From contig CALVBO010000013.1 of assembly GCA_944325835.1 (NCBI GenBank), positions 1-40,568 on the forward strand: a stretch of DNA of 40,568 nucleotides. Reading direction: 5' to 3'. The DNA is from Candidatus Gastranaerophilales bacterium (GTDB lineage Bacteria > Cyanobacteriota > Vampirovibrionia > Gastranaerophilales > Gastranaerophilaceae). Of the stretch, positions 24,056 to 31,242 are shown piece after piece. The first letter of the stretch is position 1; every line of letters begins with the position of its first letter. The notes beneath the pieces were generated by a model. That model searched no databases. It saw only the letters and a program-made list of their open reading frames with translations, and was not told the origin of the DNA. The translations under genes were made by a program, and so were the position numbers.

Positions 24056-25480
24056 ATGGTAAACAAAATTGAGGAAAAAAGGGGAAGTTATACTTACACA
24101 GGCAAAACAACAACACCGGCGCGAAGAGAAAAAACTCTGGCAGAAATTATGAAAAACAGACGCCGTGAAGCAAATTCAGCCAGAAGAAGTGCGCAAGAAA
24201 CTCAGGAATTTTTGAAATGGGCGCTTCAAAACTGCAAAAATCAGGGGGATTTAGATGCAATCAGAGATTTAGTAAACACCCACGGAACCGCAAAACAAAG
24301 AAAAGCATTTGCAAAAATGGAACACGATTTTGCACCGGGGCTGACAAACTCACAACGCAGGCAGGAACTTGCTGCACGCGGCACCAATGCGAAAGTCGCC
24401 CAAAACGAAAATTTCAGACAGGCAATACTTAACGCCGAATCCGTTGATGACTTGAAGGCTTTAGAAAAAGAATACGGGAAAAAACTACCGCAAAGCCTGC
24501 GAACAACATATAATTCACGGCTTCACGCACTGGAAAAAGCTGCCGGAGAAGCCGAGGCACTTCACACAGAAACACAAAGTTTTTATAACAAATTATTCGG
24601 CTACGGCAACGGCAAACATCCGTCCGTAACGCCGCTTGGAGGTGCAAACCCGACCTCTTCAACCGGTATGAACTGGGAAAAATATGCCGCAGAACACGGG
24701 CTTACATACACAAAACCGGAGGTATCAGGCGTTGTAAAGGCTGACCTGCTTGCAGAAGAAGCTATTGAAAGGACACGTAAACACAATGAAATGCAGGCAG
24801 TTTATGAAGAATTATTCAAGGATTATGAAGAGCCTAAGCCGCCGGTTAGTGAACCGCCAATCGACAAACCGCCGGTAACAGAGCCGCCTGTCGAAAAACG
24901 ACCGCCGGTTGCTGAGCCGTCAATTGATAAGTCGCCGGTTATAGAAGAACTGCCGGTCAAAAAACAAAAATTTAAACTCGGCAAGAAAGGTAAATTTGCT
25001 CTTGCAGTGCTGGCACTGGGCGCAATCGGCGCAGGTATCGCTTATTTCGTCAACAAAAACGAAAAAACAGGCAATGAGTCAGCCCCTGTAACAAACAATA
25101 CAACAAATATTTCAACCACTCCGGTAATCTCAGAAACGCCTTCCGACAGCACGAATGCTGCAACCTCTCCGGCAGACAGCATTGACATTGGAATTACACC
25201 TCCGGTCGTTAGCGAAGAACCTGTAGATACAATAGAACAACAGGCCATAAGCGAAATCCCGTTTGATGATAAAACCGGCAAGTACATTGTCCGAAAAGGC
25301 GATAACTGCTGGAACATTGCAAAAGCAGAGTTAATCAAAGAAAAAGGCGGCAAAATTCCGACGGATGAAGAAGTTCTTAAACGAACTTACAAAATCCTTG
25401 AACGCAACAACTTACATTTTGAAAAAGACAAATACACAGTTCTCATTTATCCAAACGACACACTAGACATTAAAATGTAG
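24056..25480 (+). CDS. Membrane-anchored protein with C-terminal LysM-like domain
   Basis: 474 residues with GAGG before the ATG. The N-terminal 230 residues are charged and helical (coiled-coil-like) and presumably cytoplasmic. A Pro-rich repeat of units like PPV(S/T/A)EPP(I/V) covers about 262-305. One transmembrane helix (FALAVLALGAIGAGIAYFV) lies at about 313-331 after a Lys-rich stretch, and a Ser/Thr-rich linker follows. The end (about 415-474) resembles LysM: YIVRKGDNCWNIAKAEL ... ILERNN ... LIYPNDTL. It would bind peptidoglycan outside the membrane and connect it to the cytoplasmic helical region. The specific role is unknown. A GC-rich hairpin follows. Confidence 0.78.
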   Translation: MVNKIEEKRGSYTYTGKTTTPARREKTLAEIMKNRRREANSARRSAQETQEFLKWALQNCKNQGDLDAIRDLVNTHGTAKQRKAFAKMEHDFAPGLTNSQRRQELAARGTNAKVAQNENFRQAILNAESVDDLKALEKEYGKKLPQSLRTTYNSRLHALEKAAGEAEALHTETQSFYNKLFGYGNGKHPSVTPLGGANPTSSTGMNWEKYAAEHGLTYTKPEVSGVVKADLLAEEAIERTRKHNEMQAVYEELFKDYEEPKPPVSEPPIDKPPVTEPPVEKRPPVAEPSIDKSPVIEELPVKKQKFKLGKKGKFALAVLALGAIGAGIAYFVNKNEKTGNESAPVTNNTTNISTTPVISETPSDSTNAATSPADSIDIGITPPVVSEEPVDTIEQQAISEIPFDDKTGKYIVRKGDNCWNIAKAELIKEKGGKIPTDEEVLKRTYKILERNNLHFEKDKYTVLIYPNDTLDIKM

Positions 25481-25491
25481 TATCATCTTAA

Positions 25492-25528
25492 GCGGGGCGA
25501 GGCAGCTTATGAAGCTGCCCCGCCTTTG
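25492..25528 (+). terminator. Hairpin terminator after the LysM gene
   Basis: Core stem GGCAGCTT (25501-25508) / AAGCTGCC (25512-25519) around ATG, with GC-rich flanks that can extend it, then CCTTTG. The T-tract is short. Confidence 0.65.
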
Positions 25529-25557
25529 TTACTAACAAATTTCTAACAAATCTTTAA

Positions 25558-25563
25558 TAAAAT
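25558..25563 (+). promoter_or_regulatory. -10 of Stealth gene 1, leaderless start
   Basis: TAAAAT ends 7 nt before ATG 25571. There is no SD and the -35 is weak. Confidence 0.4.
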
Positions 25564-25570
25564 TTTAAAT

Positions 25571-26521
25571 ATGAAATTAAATTTTGATATAGATTTAGTT
25601 TACCTATGGTGTGACGGAAGTGATCCGGAATTTCAAAGAAAAAAGCTGGAAGCATTTGAGAAAACAAACAAAAGTCTTTTAAACAAAGACGGTCTTGTCA
25701 ATGCCCGTTTTGTGAATTCCGACGAGTTAAAGTATTCCCTGCGCTCTGCTGAAAAATACGCGCCGTGGATAAGAAATATTTATATAGTCACTTACGAACA
25801 GGTGCCGGCGTGGTTAAATACAAAGCACCCGAAAATTAAAATTATTGACCACAAAGACATAATTCCTCAAAAGTATCTGCCGACATTCAATTCAAACGTT
25901 ATTGAAATATTTTTGCCGATGATTCCGGATTTAAGCGAACATTTTTTATACGCTAATGATGATATGTTTTTCTGGGGTGATGTTGAAAAGGATTTCTTCT
26001 TCAATGAAAACGGCGCACCAATCTGCCGCGTAATAAGGCGAAAAGCAAAAAATGTACACTCGATTTATAGTATAACAATTAATAATGCTTATAACTTAGT
26101 ATCGGAAAGATTTCCGGACAAAGATATTAAATATTGGCCGCACCACGGTATCGACGGTTACAGAAGATCTGATTTTCTTGAATGTCTTAACTGCTTTAAA
26201 GAGGAAATCATGGAAACTGCAAGCCACACTTTCAGGGATACAAACGATGTTCAAAGAATGATTGTGAATTTTTATGCCATTGCGGCAAAGGGCGCAACGG
26301 TAAAAGAAGTAGCGAGGAGAAAATGGTATCAAAAATTTCTGCCTTTCACGGAAGAAAACGCCTACACCAGCTGCAGAATAAGTAAAATGAAACAATTCAG
26401 GGGAAAAGATTTTAAGCTTTTCTGTATCAATGACGGTAACAAAACAAAAGACAAAGACAGAAAATACATGCAGGAAATGCTCGAAGAAAAATTTCCCCAA
26501 AAATCAGCATACGAACTCTAG
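25571..26521 (+). CDS. Stealth-family sugar-phosphate transferase, copy 1
   Basis: 316 residues. Stealth proteins move hexose-1-phosphate from a nucleotide sugar to a growing glycan and build phosphodiester-linked capsules (family knowledge). CR1 is DIDLVYLWCDGSDPEF at the start. CR2 spans about 50-140, with ELKYSLRSAEKYAPWIRNIY, IDHKDIIP, LPTFNSNVIE and FLYANDDMFF. CR3-like HHGIDGYRRSDF and CR4-like FCINDG follow near the end. There is no signal or membrane segment. It lies in tandem with a close paralogue ending in the same residues (KDRKYMQEMLEEKFPQKSAY, then EL). It is part of a surface-glycan patch with the CsaB-like gene. Confidence 0.9.
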   Translation: MKLNFDIDLVYLWCDGSDPEFQRKKLEAFEKTNKSLLNKDGLVNARFVNSDELKYSLRSAEKYAPWIRNIYIVTYEQVPAWLNTKHPKIKIIDHKDIIPQKYLPTFNSNVIEIFLPMIPDLSEHFLYANDDMFFWGDVEKDFFFNENGAPICRVIRRKAKNVHSIYSITINNAYNLVSERFPDKDIKYWPHHGIDGYRRSDFLECLNCFKEEIMETASHTFRDTNDVQRMIVNFYAIAAKGATVKEVARRKWYQKFLPFTEENAYTSCRISKMKQFRGKDFKLFCINDGNKTKDKDRKYMQEMLEEKFPQKSAYEL

Positions 26522-26527
26522 CAATAT

Positions 26528-26556
26528 TTGACAGCCGCAAGCTCTTATATTAATAT
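26528..26556 (+). promoter_or_regulatory. Promoter of Stealth gene 2, leaderless start
   Basis: -35 TTGACA (26528-26533), 17-nt spacer, -10-like TAATAT (26551-26556), 7 nt before ATG 26564. It lies in the 42-nt gap between the two Stealth genes, so the second copy can be expressed on its own. Confidence 0.5.
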
Positions 26557-26563
26557 ATAAGAC

Positions 26564-27505
26564 ATGAATTTTGATGTTGATCTGGTATATTTATGGTGTG
26601 ACGGAAACGATCCCGAATTCCAAAAGAAAAAAGAGCTGGCCTTTAAAGCATACACGAATAAAGAGCTTGATCGCGAAGGGACTTCTAATTTCCGTTTTAT
26701 AGAGATGAACGAGTTAAAATATTCACTCCGTTCAGCCGAAAAATATGCGCCGTGGATTAGAAATATTTATATAGTCACCTACGAGCAGGTGCCGGAGTGG
26801 TTAAATATCAACCATCCTAAAATCAAAATTATTGATCACAAAGATATTATTCCGGCTAAATACCTGCCGACATTTAATTCTTCTGCAATAGAAATTTTTA
26901 TCCCTAAAATTCCGGGGTTAAGCGAGCATTTTCTATTTGCGAATGACGATATGTTTTTCTGGGGAAATGTAGATAAAGACTTTTTCTTCACTCCGGAAGG
27001 GGCGCCGATTTGCAGGGTAAGCAGAAAAATGACTCCGAAGCCGCAGCATTCACTTTTCGGCAATATGGTTTACAACGGTTACAAGATGATTCTTGATAAA
27101 TTTGGTAAAGCTGTTCCCTACTGGTCACACCACGGTATTGACAGTTACAGAAAGTCTGACTTTTTAGAATGCATTGAATATTTTAAAGATGAATTTGAAA
27201 AAACCGCTCAACATAAATTCCGCGAAGAAACAGATGTTCAAAGAATGATTATAAGTTACTATGCCGTTGCCGAAAAAGGAGCCGTAATTAAAGAATATCC
27301 AAGAAAATGGTATGACAAATACTTCCCGCGGATTAACGAAACCTGTTATTCAAGCTGCACGATTAAAAAGATGAAACATTTCCGTCACAAAGATTTTCAG
27401 CTTTTCTGCATCAACGACGGCAGAAAAACTAAAGACAAAGACCGGAAATATATGCAGGAAATGCTTGAAGAAAAATTTCCTCAAAAATCAGCGTACGAAC
27501 TTTAA
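26564..27505 (+). CDS. Stealth-family sugar-phosphate transferase, copy 2
   Basis: 313 residues with the same four regions as copy 1: DVDLVYLWCDGNDPEF, ELKYSLRSAEKYAPWIRNIY, NDDMFFWG, HHGIDSYRKSDF and FCINDG. By eye identity with copy 1 is well over half, highest in CR2 and the C-terminal 25 residues. Divergence is concentrated around residues 25-45 and 150-175, the likely acceptor side. This fits a duplication followed by a change in specificity. Its 3' end overlaps the convergent CsaB-like gene by 18 nt. No SD is visible. Confidence 0.9.
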   Translation: MNFDVDLVYLWCDGNDPEFQKKKELAFKAYTNKELDREGTSNFRFIEMNELKYSLRSAEKYAPWIRNIYIVTYEQVPEWLNINHPKIKIIDHKDIIPAKYLPTFNSSAIEIFIPKIPGLSEHFLFANDDMFFWGNVDKDFFFTPEGAPICRVSRKMTPKPQHSLFGNMVYNGYKMILDKFGKAVPYWSHHGIDSYRKSDFLECIEYFKDEFEKTAQHKFREETDVQRMIISYYAVAEKGAVIKEYPRKWYDKYFPRINETCYSSCTIKKMKHFRHKDFQLFCINDGRKTKDKDRKYMQEMLEEKFPQKSAYEL

Positions 27506-28471
27506 TAAGTTTTCCCACGGATAAGAATCCTGCACTCCTGACGCTGCGGCAGAATTTTTAATTTTTTGCAGAATGTCGTACGAACTATCTGTAAATTCTA
27601 TCAGAGGAAGCGAGAAATTTTCGGCTAAAATTTGCACCTTAGGGTCATAGTTAATAACCGCGCATTTAACACCTGCTTTAAGAGCCACAATGAGCGAATG
27701 GAAACGCATTGAAACCAGTGTATCAAGCCTGCTTAATTCCACTATCAGGTTATCCTCGACAATTTCAACTTCTTTATCCGGCACCACCCCTTGAAGCAGC
27801 GCCACAAACTCCCTGCATACCGCTAAATCCAGCGATTTTTGAAGCGGAAAAACTTTTATACATTTTTGCGGGCATTTTGAAATCGCAAAGGCAAAATTTT
27901 GCAAAAATTCTGTATCCATGCCGGTAAAACTGCGGAGTTGAACCCCGAGAATATTTTCTTTTTCAACTTGTGCAATAGCTAAAGAATATGCAGGATCCGG
28001 CACAAGTGCAGCTTTGATACCCCAATTTTCCATTAAGTTAAGGCTTCTTTCATCACGCACCGACACATAATTACAGTGGCGGAAAAGATTTTTCACACAA
28101 AAACGTGACAGAGGGTGGTATAAAGGCCCTATGCCCTGCGCAAAAATTACGGTCTTTTTACCGAAAAGCTGTGCTAATCCAAGGATAAAAGCATAATATA
28201 GAACACTTTTTACGCTTGTTGCGTCCTGAAAAAGGCTGCCGCCGCCGGAGATTAAAACGTCACACCACAAAAGAGTTTTTACAACCGCAAAAGGGCTAAA
28301 GCGTTTGACACTCTCGACCCCGCAGGTTTTTCGGGTGAAAGCGGTGTCTGAAGAAAAAACTTTTACCCGTGCACCGACGGATTTTAATTTTTCGGTGAGA
28401 ATTGACAAAATCAACTCATCACCGAAGTTTTTAAACCCGTAATATCCCGAAACTGCAACCTTTTTCGCCAT
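27488..28471 (-). CDS. csaB: CsaB-type polysaccharide pyruvyl transferase
   Basis: 327 residues. Adds ketal pyruvate to a cell-surface glycan, which in other bacteria creates the anchor for SLH-domain proteins (family knowledge). Family features are the N-terminal GYYGFKNFGDELIL, GGGSLFQD at about 76-83, QGIGPLYHP, SVRDERS, and the late SMRFHSLIVALKAGV. It follows the KDPG-aldolase-like gene by 6 nt and is probably co-transcribed with it. The tail-to-tail overlap with Stealth 2 means antisense pairing at both 3' ends. No SLH-domain protein is encoded in the window. Confidence 0.88.
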   Translation of the reverse strand: MAKKVAVSGYYGFKNFGDELILSILTEKLKSVGARVKVFSSDTAFTRKTCGVESVKRFSPFAVVKTLLWCDVLISGGGSLFQDATSVKSVLYYAFILGLAQLFGKKTVIFAQGIGPLYHPLSRFCVKNLFRHCNYVSVRDERSLNLMENWGIKAALVPDPAYSLAIAQVEKENILGVQLRSFTGMDTEFLQNFAFAISKCPQKCIKVFPLQKSLDLAVCREFVALLQGVVPDKEVEIVEDNLIVELSRLDTLVSMRFHSLIVALKAGVKCAVINYDPKVQILAENFSLPLIEFTDSSYDILQKIKNSAAASGVQDSYPWENLLKFVR

Positions 28472-28477
28472 ATAAGC

Positions 28478-29101
28478 CTAACTTTTAACCTCTTTTAAGA
28501 AATTTTGAACCCGCATTGTGATTTCCTGCGGAGTATAGCCGTCATAAATATCGCGTCCGACCGCAACGCTTGTTGCACCGGCTTTAATATACTCTTTAAC
28601 CTCGGATAATTTTATATTCCCCGCAGGCATAATGTTAAGAAACGGCATCGGTCTTAAAATATCTTCAAGATACATTGTTCCGCCCATTGCCGTTATCGGA
28701 TAAAGTTTGATAAGCGGGATTCTGGATTTCCACGCGCTGTAGGCCTCGTTAGCCGTCGTTGTGCCGGCAATATAAGGGATTTTTCTGCTTTTTGAAATTT
28801 TCAAAAGATTAGTTTGAAAAATCGGTGAAGAAAAAACTTTCGCCCCTGCCTGCAACGCAACTTCTGCCTGATGCGAAGTAATAATTCCGCCCGCGCAGAC
28901 CGTAATTTCGCCTGCAACCTCCTCAATTGCTTCAAAAATTTCCGGAGCGTCTATATTGATTTCAACAATCTCAATTCCGGCTTTTGCAAGCGCTCTTGCC
29001 ATTGATGCCATTCTGATTTTATCTTTGCCGCGAAGTACAGGGAAAAGTCGCTGCGCCTTCATCATTTCTATTAAAGTGTCATTATAAATATATTTTTCCA
29101 T
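28478..29101 (-). CDS. KDPG/KHG aldolase-family protein
   Basis: 207 residues, AAGGA before the ATG and an extended -10 TGATATAAT (hexamer 29126-29131) upstream. It has the class I aldolase TIM-barrel pattern: Schiff-base Lys in PLIKLYPI, catalytic-type Glu in VEINIDAP, and the phosphate-site region ending SVAVGRDIYDG. Some usual Eda residues differ: CAGGI for GAGTV and PITAMGG for FPAxxxGG. Standard Eda would split KDPG to pyruvate and glyceraldehyde-3-phosphate. With csaB directly downstream, a supply of pyruvate-related or keto-sugar metabolites to surface glycans is conceivable but unproven, so I leave the symbol empty. Confidence 0.82.
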   Translation of the reverse strand: MEKYIYNDTLIEMMKAQRLFPVLRGKDKIRMASMARALAKAGIEIVEINIDAPEIFEAIEEVAGEITVCAGGIITSHQAEVALQAGAKVFSSPIFQTNLLKISKSRKIPYIAGTTTANEAYSAWKSRIPLIKLYPITAMGGTMYLEDILRPMPFLNIMPAGNIKLSEVKEYIKAGATSVAVGRDIYDGYTPQEITMRVQNFLKEVKS

Positions 29102-29157
29102 ACCACTATCCTTTTTTTTGAATTTATTATATCATAAATTAAAGATAGGGAGAATGT

Positions 29158-31134
29158 ATGGGAAAAATTTTTGATAAATTAAAAACCGGATTGTTATATA
29201 TTTATACGGCATTAGTATATTTAATAATATTTCTTATTGTCTGGTTTATCTCGTATACATTTCTTTTCCCGAATGTTTATAATTTTATGCTCAAAGCGTT
29301 TTCCGCAACGGAATACGGCAACCCTGACACCGTAATAGTTGCGATTGACGACAAATCTATCGACAAAGTCCGTTGGCCGTGGAAACGCGAAATGTATGCA
29401 AAAATTATGAACTATTTCTCCGAATACACTGACCTCAAAATAATCGGACTTGATACGGTGGTGAAAGGTTCTGATTTACAAAATCCGGCTTCTGACAGAG
29501 CCTTCTACGCAGCAGCGGCAAAGCTTTCAGATAAACTCGTTGCGGCTTTTGTTCCCACGATTCAGGACTATCCGGAAGATATTGACGGCCCGATTTATGA
29601 ATCATATTTTAATCAAAGATTTAAAATAAATATTGAAGATAAAAGAACCAGAAAAGCCGCGCCGATTTATAAATCCATGGCGGTTTTCCCGACAGAATAC
29701 TTTTTCTCCGTTAAAAATGTAGGTTCTTCCGCAAACGGAATGCACGGGGTGAATAAAACATTTATAAAAACCTATTCACTTGTAAACATCAACGGTGAAC
29801 TTTACCCCTCAATTGCGCTCAGAATGTACCTGCTTGCAAATAACACAGATAAAATTACGCTCTATGACAACCGGATTGTTGTTGACAAAACAGGCCTGAC
29901 AATTCCGGTAACAGACAGACAGGTTTTCACAAGCAATATCCATTTTTACAAATACCTTCCAAATAGTATTTATTCGCACAAACAGTATTCCGCAATTGAT
30001 ATCATAAACTCATACGATGCGCTCAAGAAAGGTCAGCAGCCGGTTATTGACCCGTCAGAGTTTAAAGACAAAACCGTATTTTTCGGACTGAACGCCCGCG
30101 GTGATGTTGTCGGACTTGAAGATTCCGGTATGACCCCGATTGGCGCAAACCACCCCGGAGTTGATATTCAGGCAAGTATTTATGATAACCTCGTTAACAA
30201 TCAGATTATCCACCGCCCGCATCTTTTGGCGGAAATGCTCGCGGCGCTTGTCCTTTCCCTGATAACCTTCATTATTGTAATGAATTTGACATTCGGCGCT
30301 TCACTTGCAACTATTATGGGCATAATTTTCGGCTATATACTTGTTAACGCGCTTATTCTCTACCCTAACAACATTGCGCCGGATGTTATAACTCCTGTTG
30401 TCGTTATTCTTGCCACACTGATTTTTGGCTACGCGTTCCGCTTTATCCTTGAAAACAAAAACAAAGAAAAAGTGAAAATGGCAATGGGCAAATATATATC
30501 GCAAGATATTATGCAAAACGTTGTAAAAAATATTGACGACATACGTTTAGGTGGGCGGAAAGCTGTTGTTTCCGTACTTTTCGCCGATATCAGAGGGTTT
30601 ACCTCAATGAGCGAAAAAATGACCGCGGAAGAAGTTTCTATGATTTTAAACGAATATTTTTCCGCAATTGAACCTATTATCACAAAATACAATGGTGTCA
30701 TTAATAAATTTATCGGTGACGCAGTAATGGCAATCTTCGGCGATCCAATAGAGGACGAACTTCATCCTATGAAAGCGGTTCTGTGCGCAAACGAAATGTT
30801 AAAATGCGTTCGCAAACTCCGCTACAAATGGATGGACGAAAACAAACCCGATATTGAAATCGGTATTGGAATAAATACAGGTGAAGTTTTCGTAGGTAAC
30901 ATAGGTTCTGAAAAACGTCTTGAGTACACTGTCATCGGTGACACCGTAAACATTGCAAGCCGTATTGAAAGCTATAACAAGGTTTATAAAACAAAATTCC
31001 TCATCGGCTCCACTACTTACGAGTTTGTAAAAAACCGTGTTGACGTAATCAAAATCGGCGGCGTCACAATCCGCGGCAAACAAAATAAAATGGATATTTA
31101 CGAAATACTGAGGGTAAATAATTTAAGCGAATAA
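29158..31134 (+). CDS. CHASE2-domain class III adenylate/guanylate cyclase
   Basis: 658 residues with AGGGAG before the ATG. One N-terminal membrane helix (about 11-33) is followed by an extracytoplasmic CHASE2 domain (DTVIVAIDDKSIDKVRWPWKR ... FKDKTVFFGL ... GVDIQASIYDNLV). Three close helices lie at about 360-435, then the cyclase catalytic domain. Metal-binding Asp is in LFADIRGFTSMSE (about 475) and the second in NKFIGDAVMAIFGD; the Lys there and Asp in EYTVIGDTVNIASRIE fit ATP use. It therefore senses an outside signal and makes cAMP, as in cyanobacterial sensory cyclases. No cAMP receptor is in the window. It is monocistronic, with a repeat element after it. Confidence 0.93.
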   Translation: MGKIFDKLKTGLLYIYTALVYLIIFLIVWFISYTFLFPNVYNFMLKAFSATEYGNPDTVIVAIDDKSIDKVRWPWKREMYAKIMNYFSEYTDLKIIGLDTVVKGSDLQNPASDRAFYAAAAKLSDKLVAAFVPTIQDYPEDIDGPIYESYFNQRFKINIEDKRTRKAAPIYKSMAVFPTEYFFSVKNVGSSANGMHGVNKTFIKTYSLVNINGELYPSIALRMYLLANNTDKITLYDNRIVVDKTGLTIPVTDRQVFTSNIHFYKYLPNSIYSHKQYSAIDIINSYDALKKGQQPVIDPSEFKDKTVFFGLNARGDVVGLEDSGMTPIGANHPGVDIQASIYDNLVNNQIIHRPHLLAEMLAALVLSLITFIIVMNLTFGASLATIMGIIFGYILVNALILYPNNIAPDVITPVVVILATLIFGYAFRFILENKNKEKVKMAMGKYISQDIMQNVVKNIDDIRLGGRKAVVSVLFADIRGFTSMSEKMTAEEVSMILNEYFSAIEPIITKYNGVINKFIGDAVMAIFGDPIEDELHPMKAVLCANEMLKCVRKLRYKWMDENKPDIEIGIGINTGEVFVGNIGSEKRLEYTVIGDTVNIASRIESYNKVYKTKFLIGSTTYEFVKNRVDVIKIGGVTIRGKQNKMDIYEILRVNNLSE

Positions 31135-31138
31135 CCTT

Positions 31139-31227
31139 CTGTCATGCTGAACTTGATTCAGCATCTATCCAATGTGACCGTAAGAATTTAACGACTGACA
31201 GATCCCGAAACAAGTTCGGGATGACAG
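31139..31227. repeat. Intergenic inverted-repeat element (MITE/REP-like, 89 bp)
   Basis: Two 28-nt arms face each other, CTGTCATGCTGAACTTG... (31139-31166) and its diverged complement ...CAAGTTCGGGATGACAG (31200-31227). Each arm is itself palindromic (TGCTGAA/TTCAGCA; ATCCCGAA/TTCGGGAT). It fills the gap between the cyclase and recG. The TCATxCTGAACTTG motif resembles a known class of widespread bacterial intergenic repeats; this comparison is from memory. It carries no gene and may also act as a terminator. Confidence 0.8.
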
Positions 31228-31242
31228 AAAAAACATAAAAAC

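Noticed and set aside
24841-24960. Short repeats suggesting a CRISPR-like array
   Set aside because: They are the Pro-rich codon repeats of the LysM protein, in frame and degenerate.
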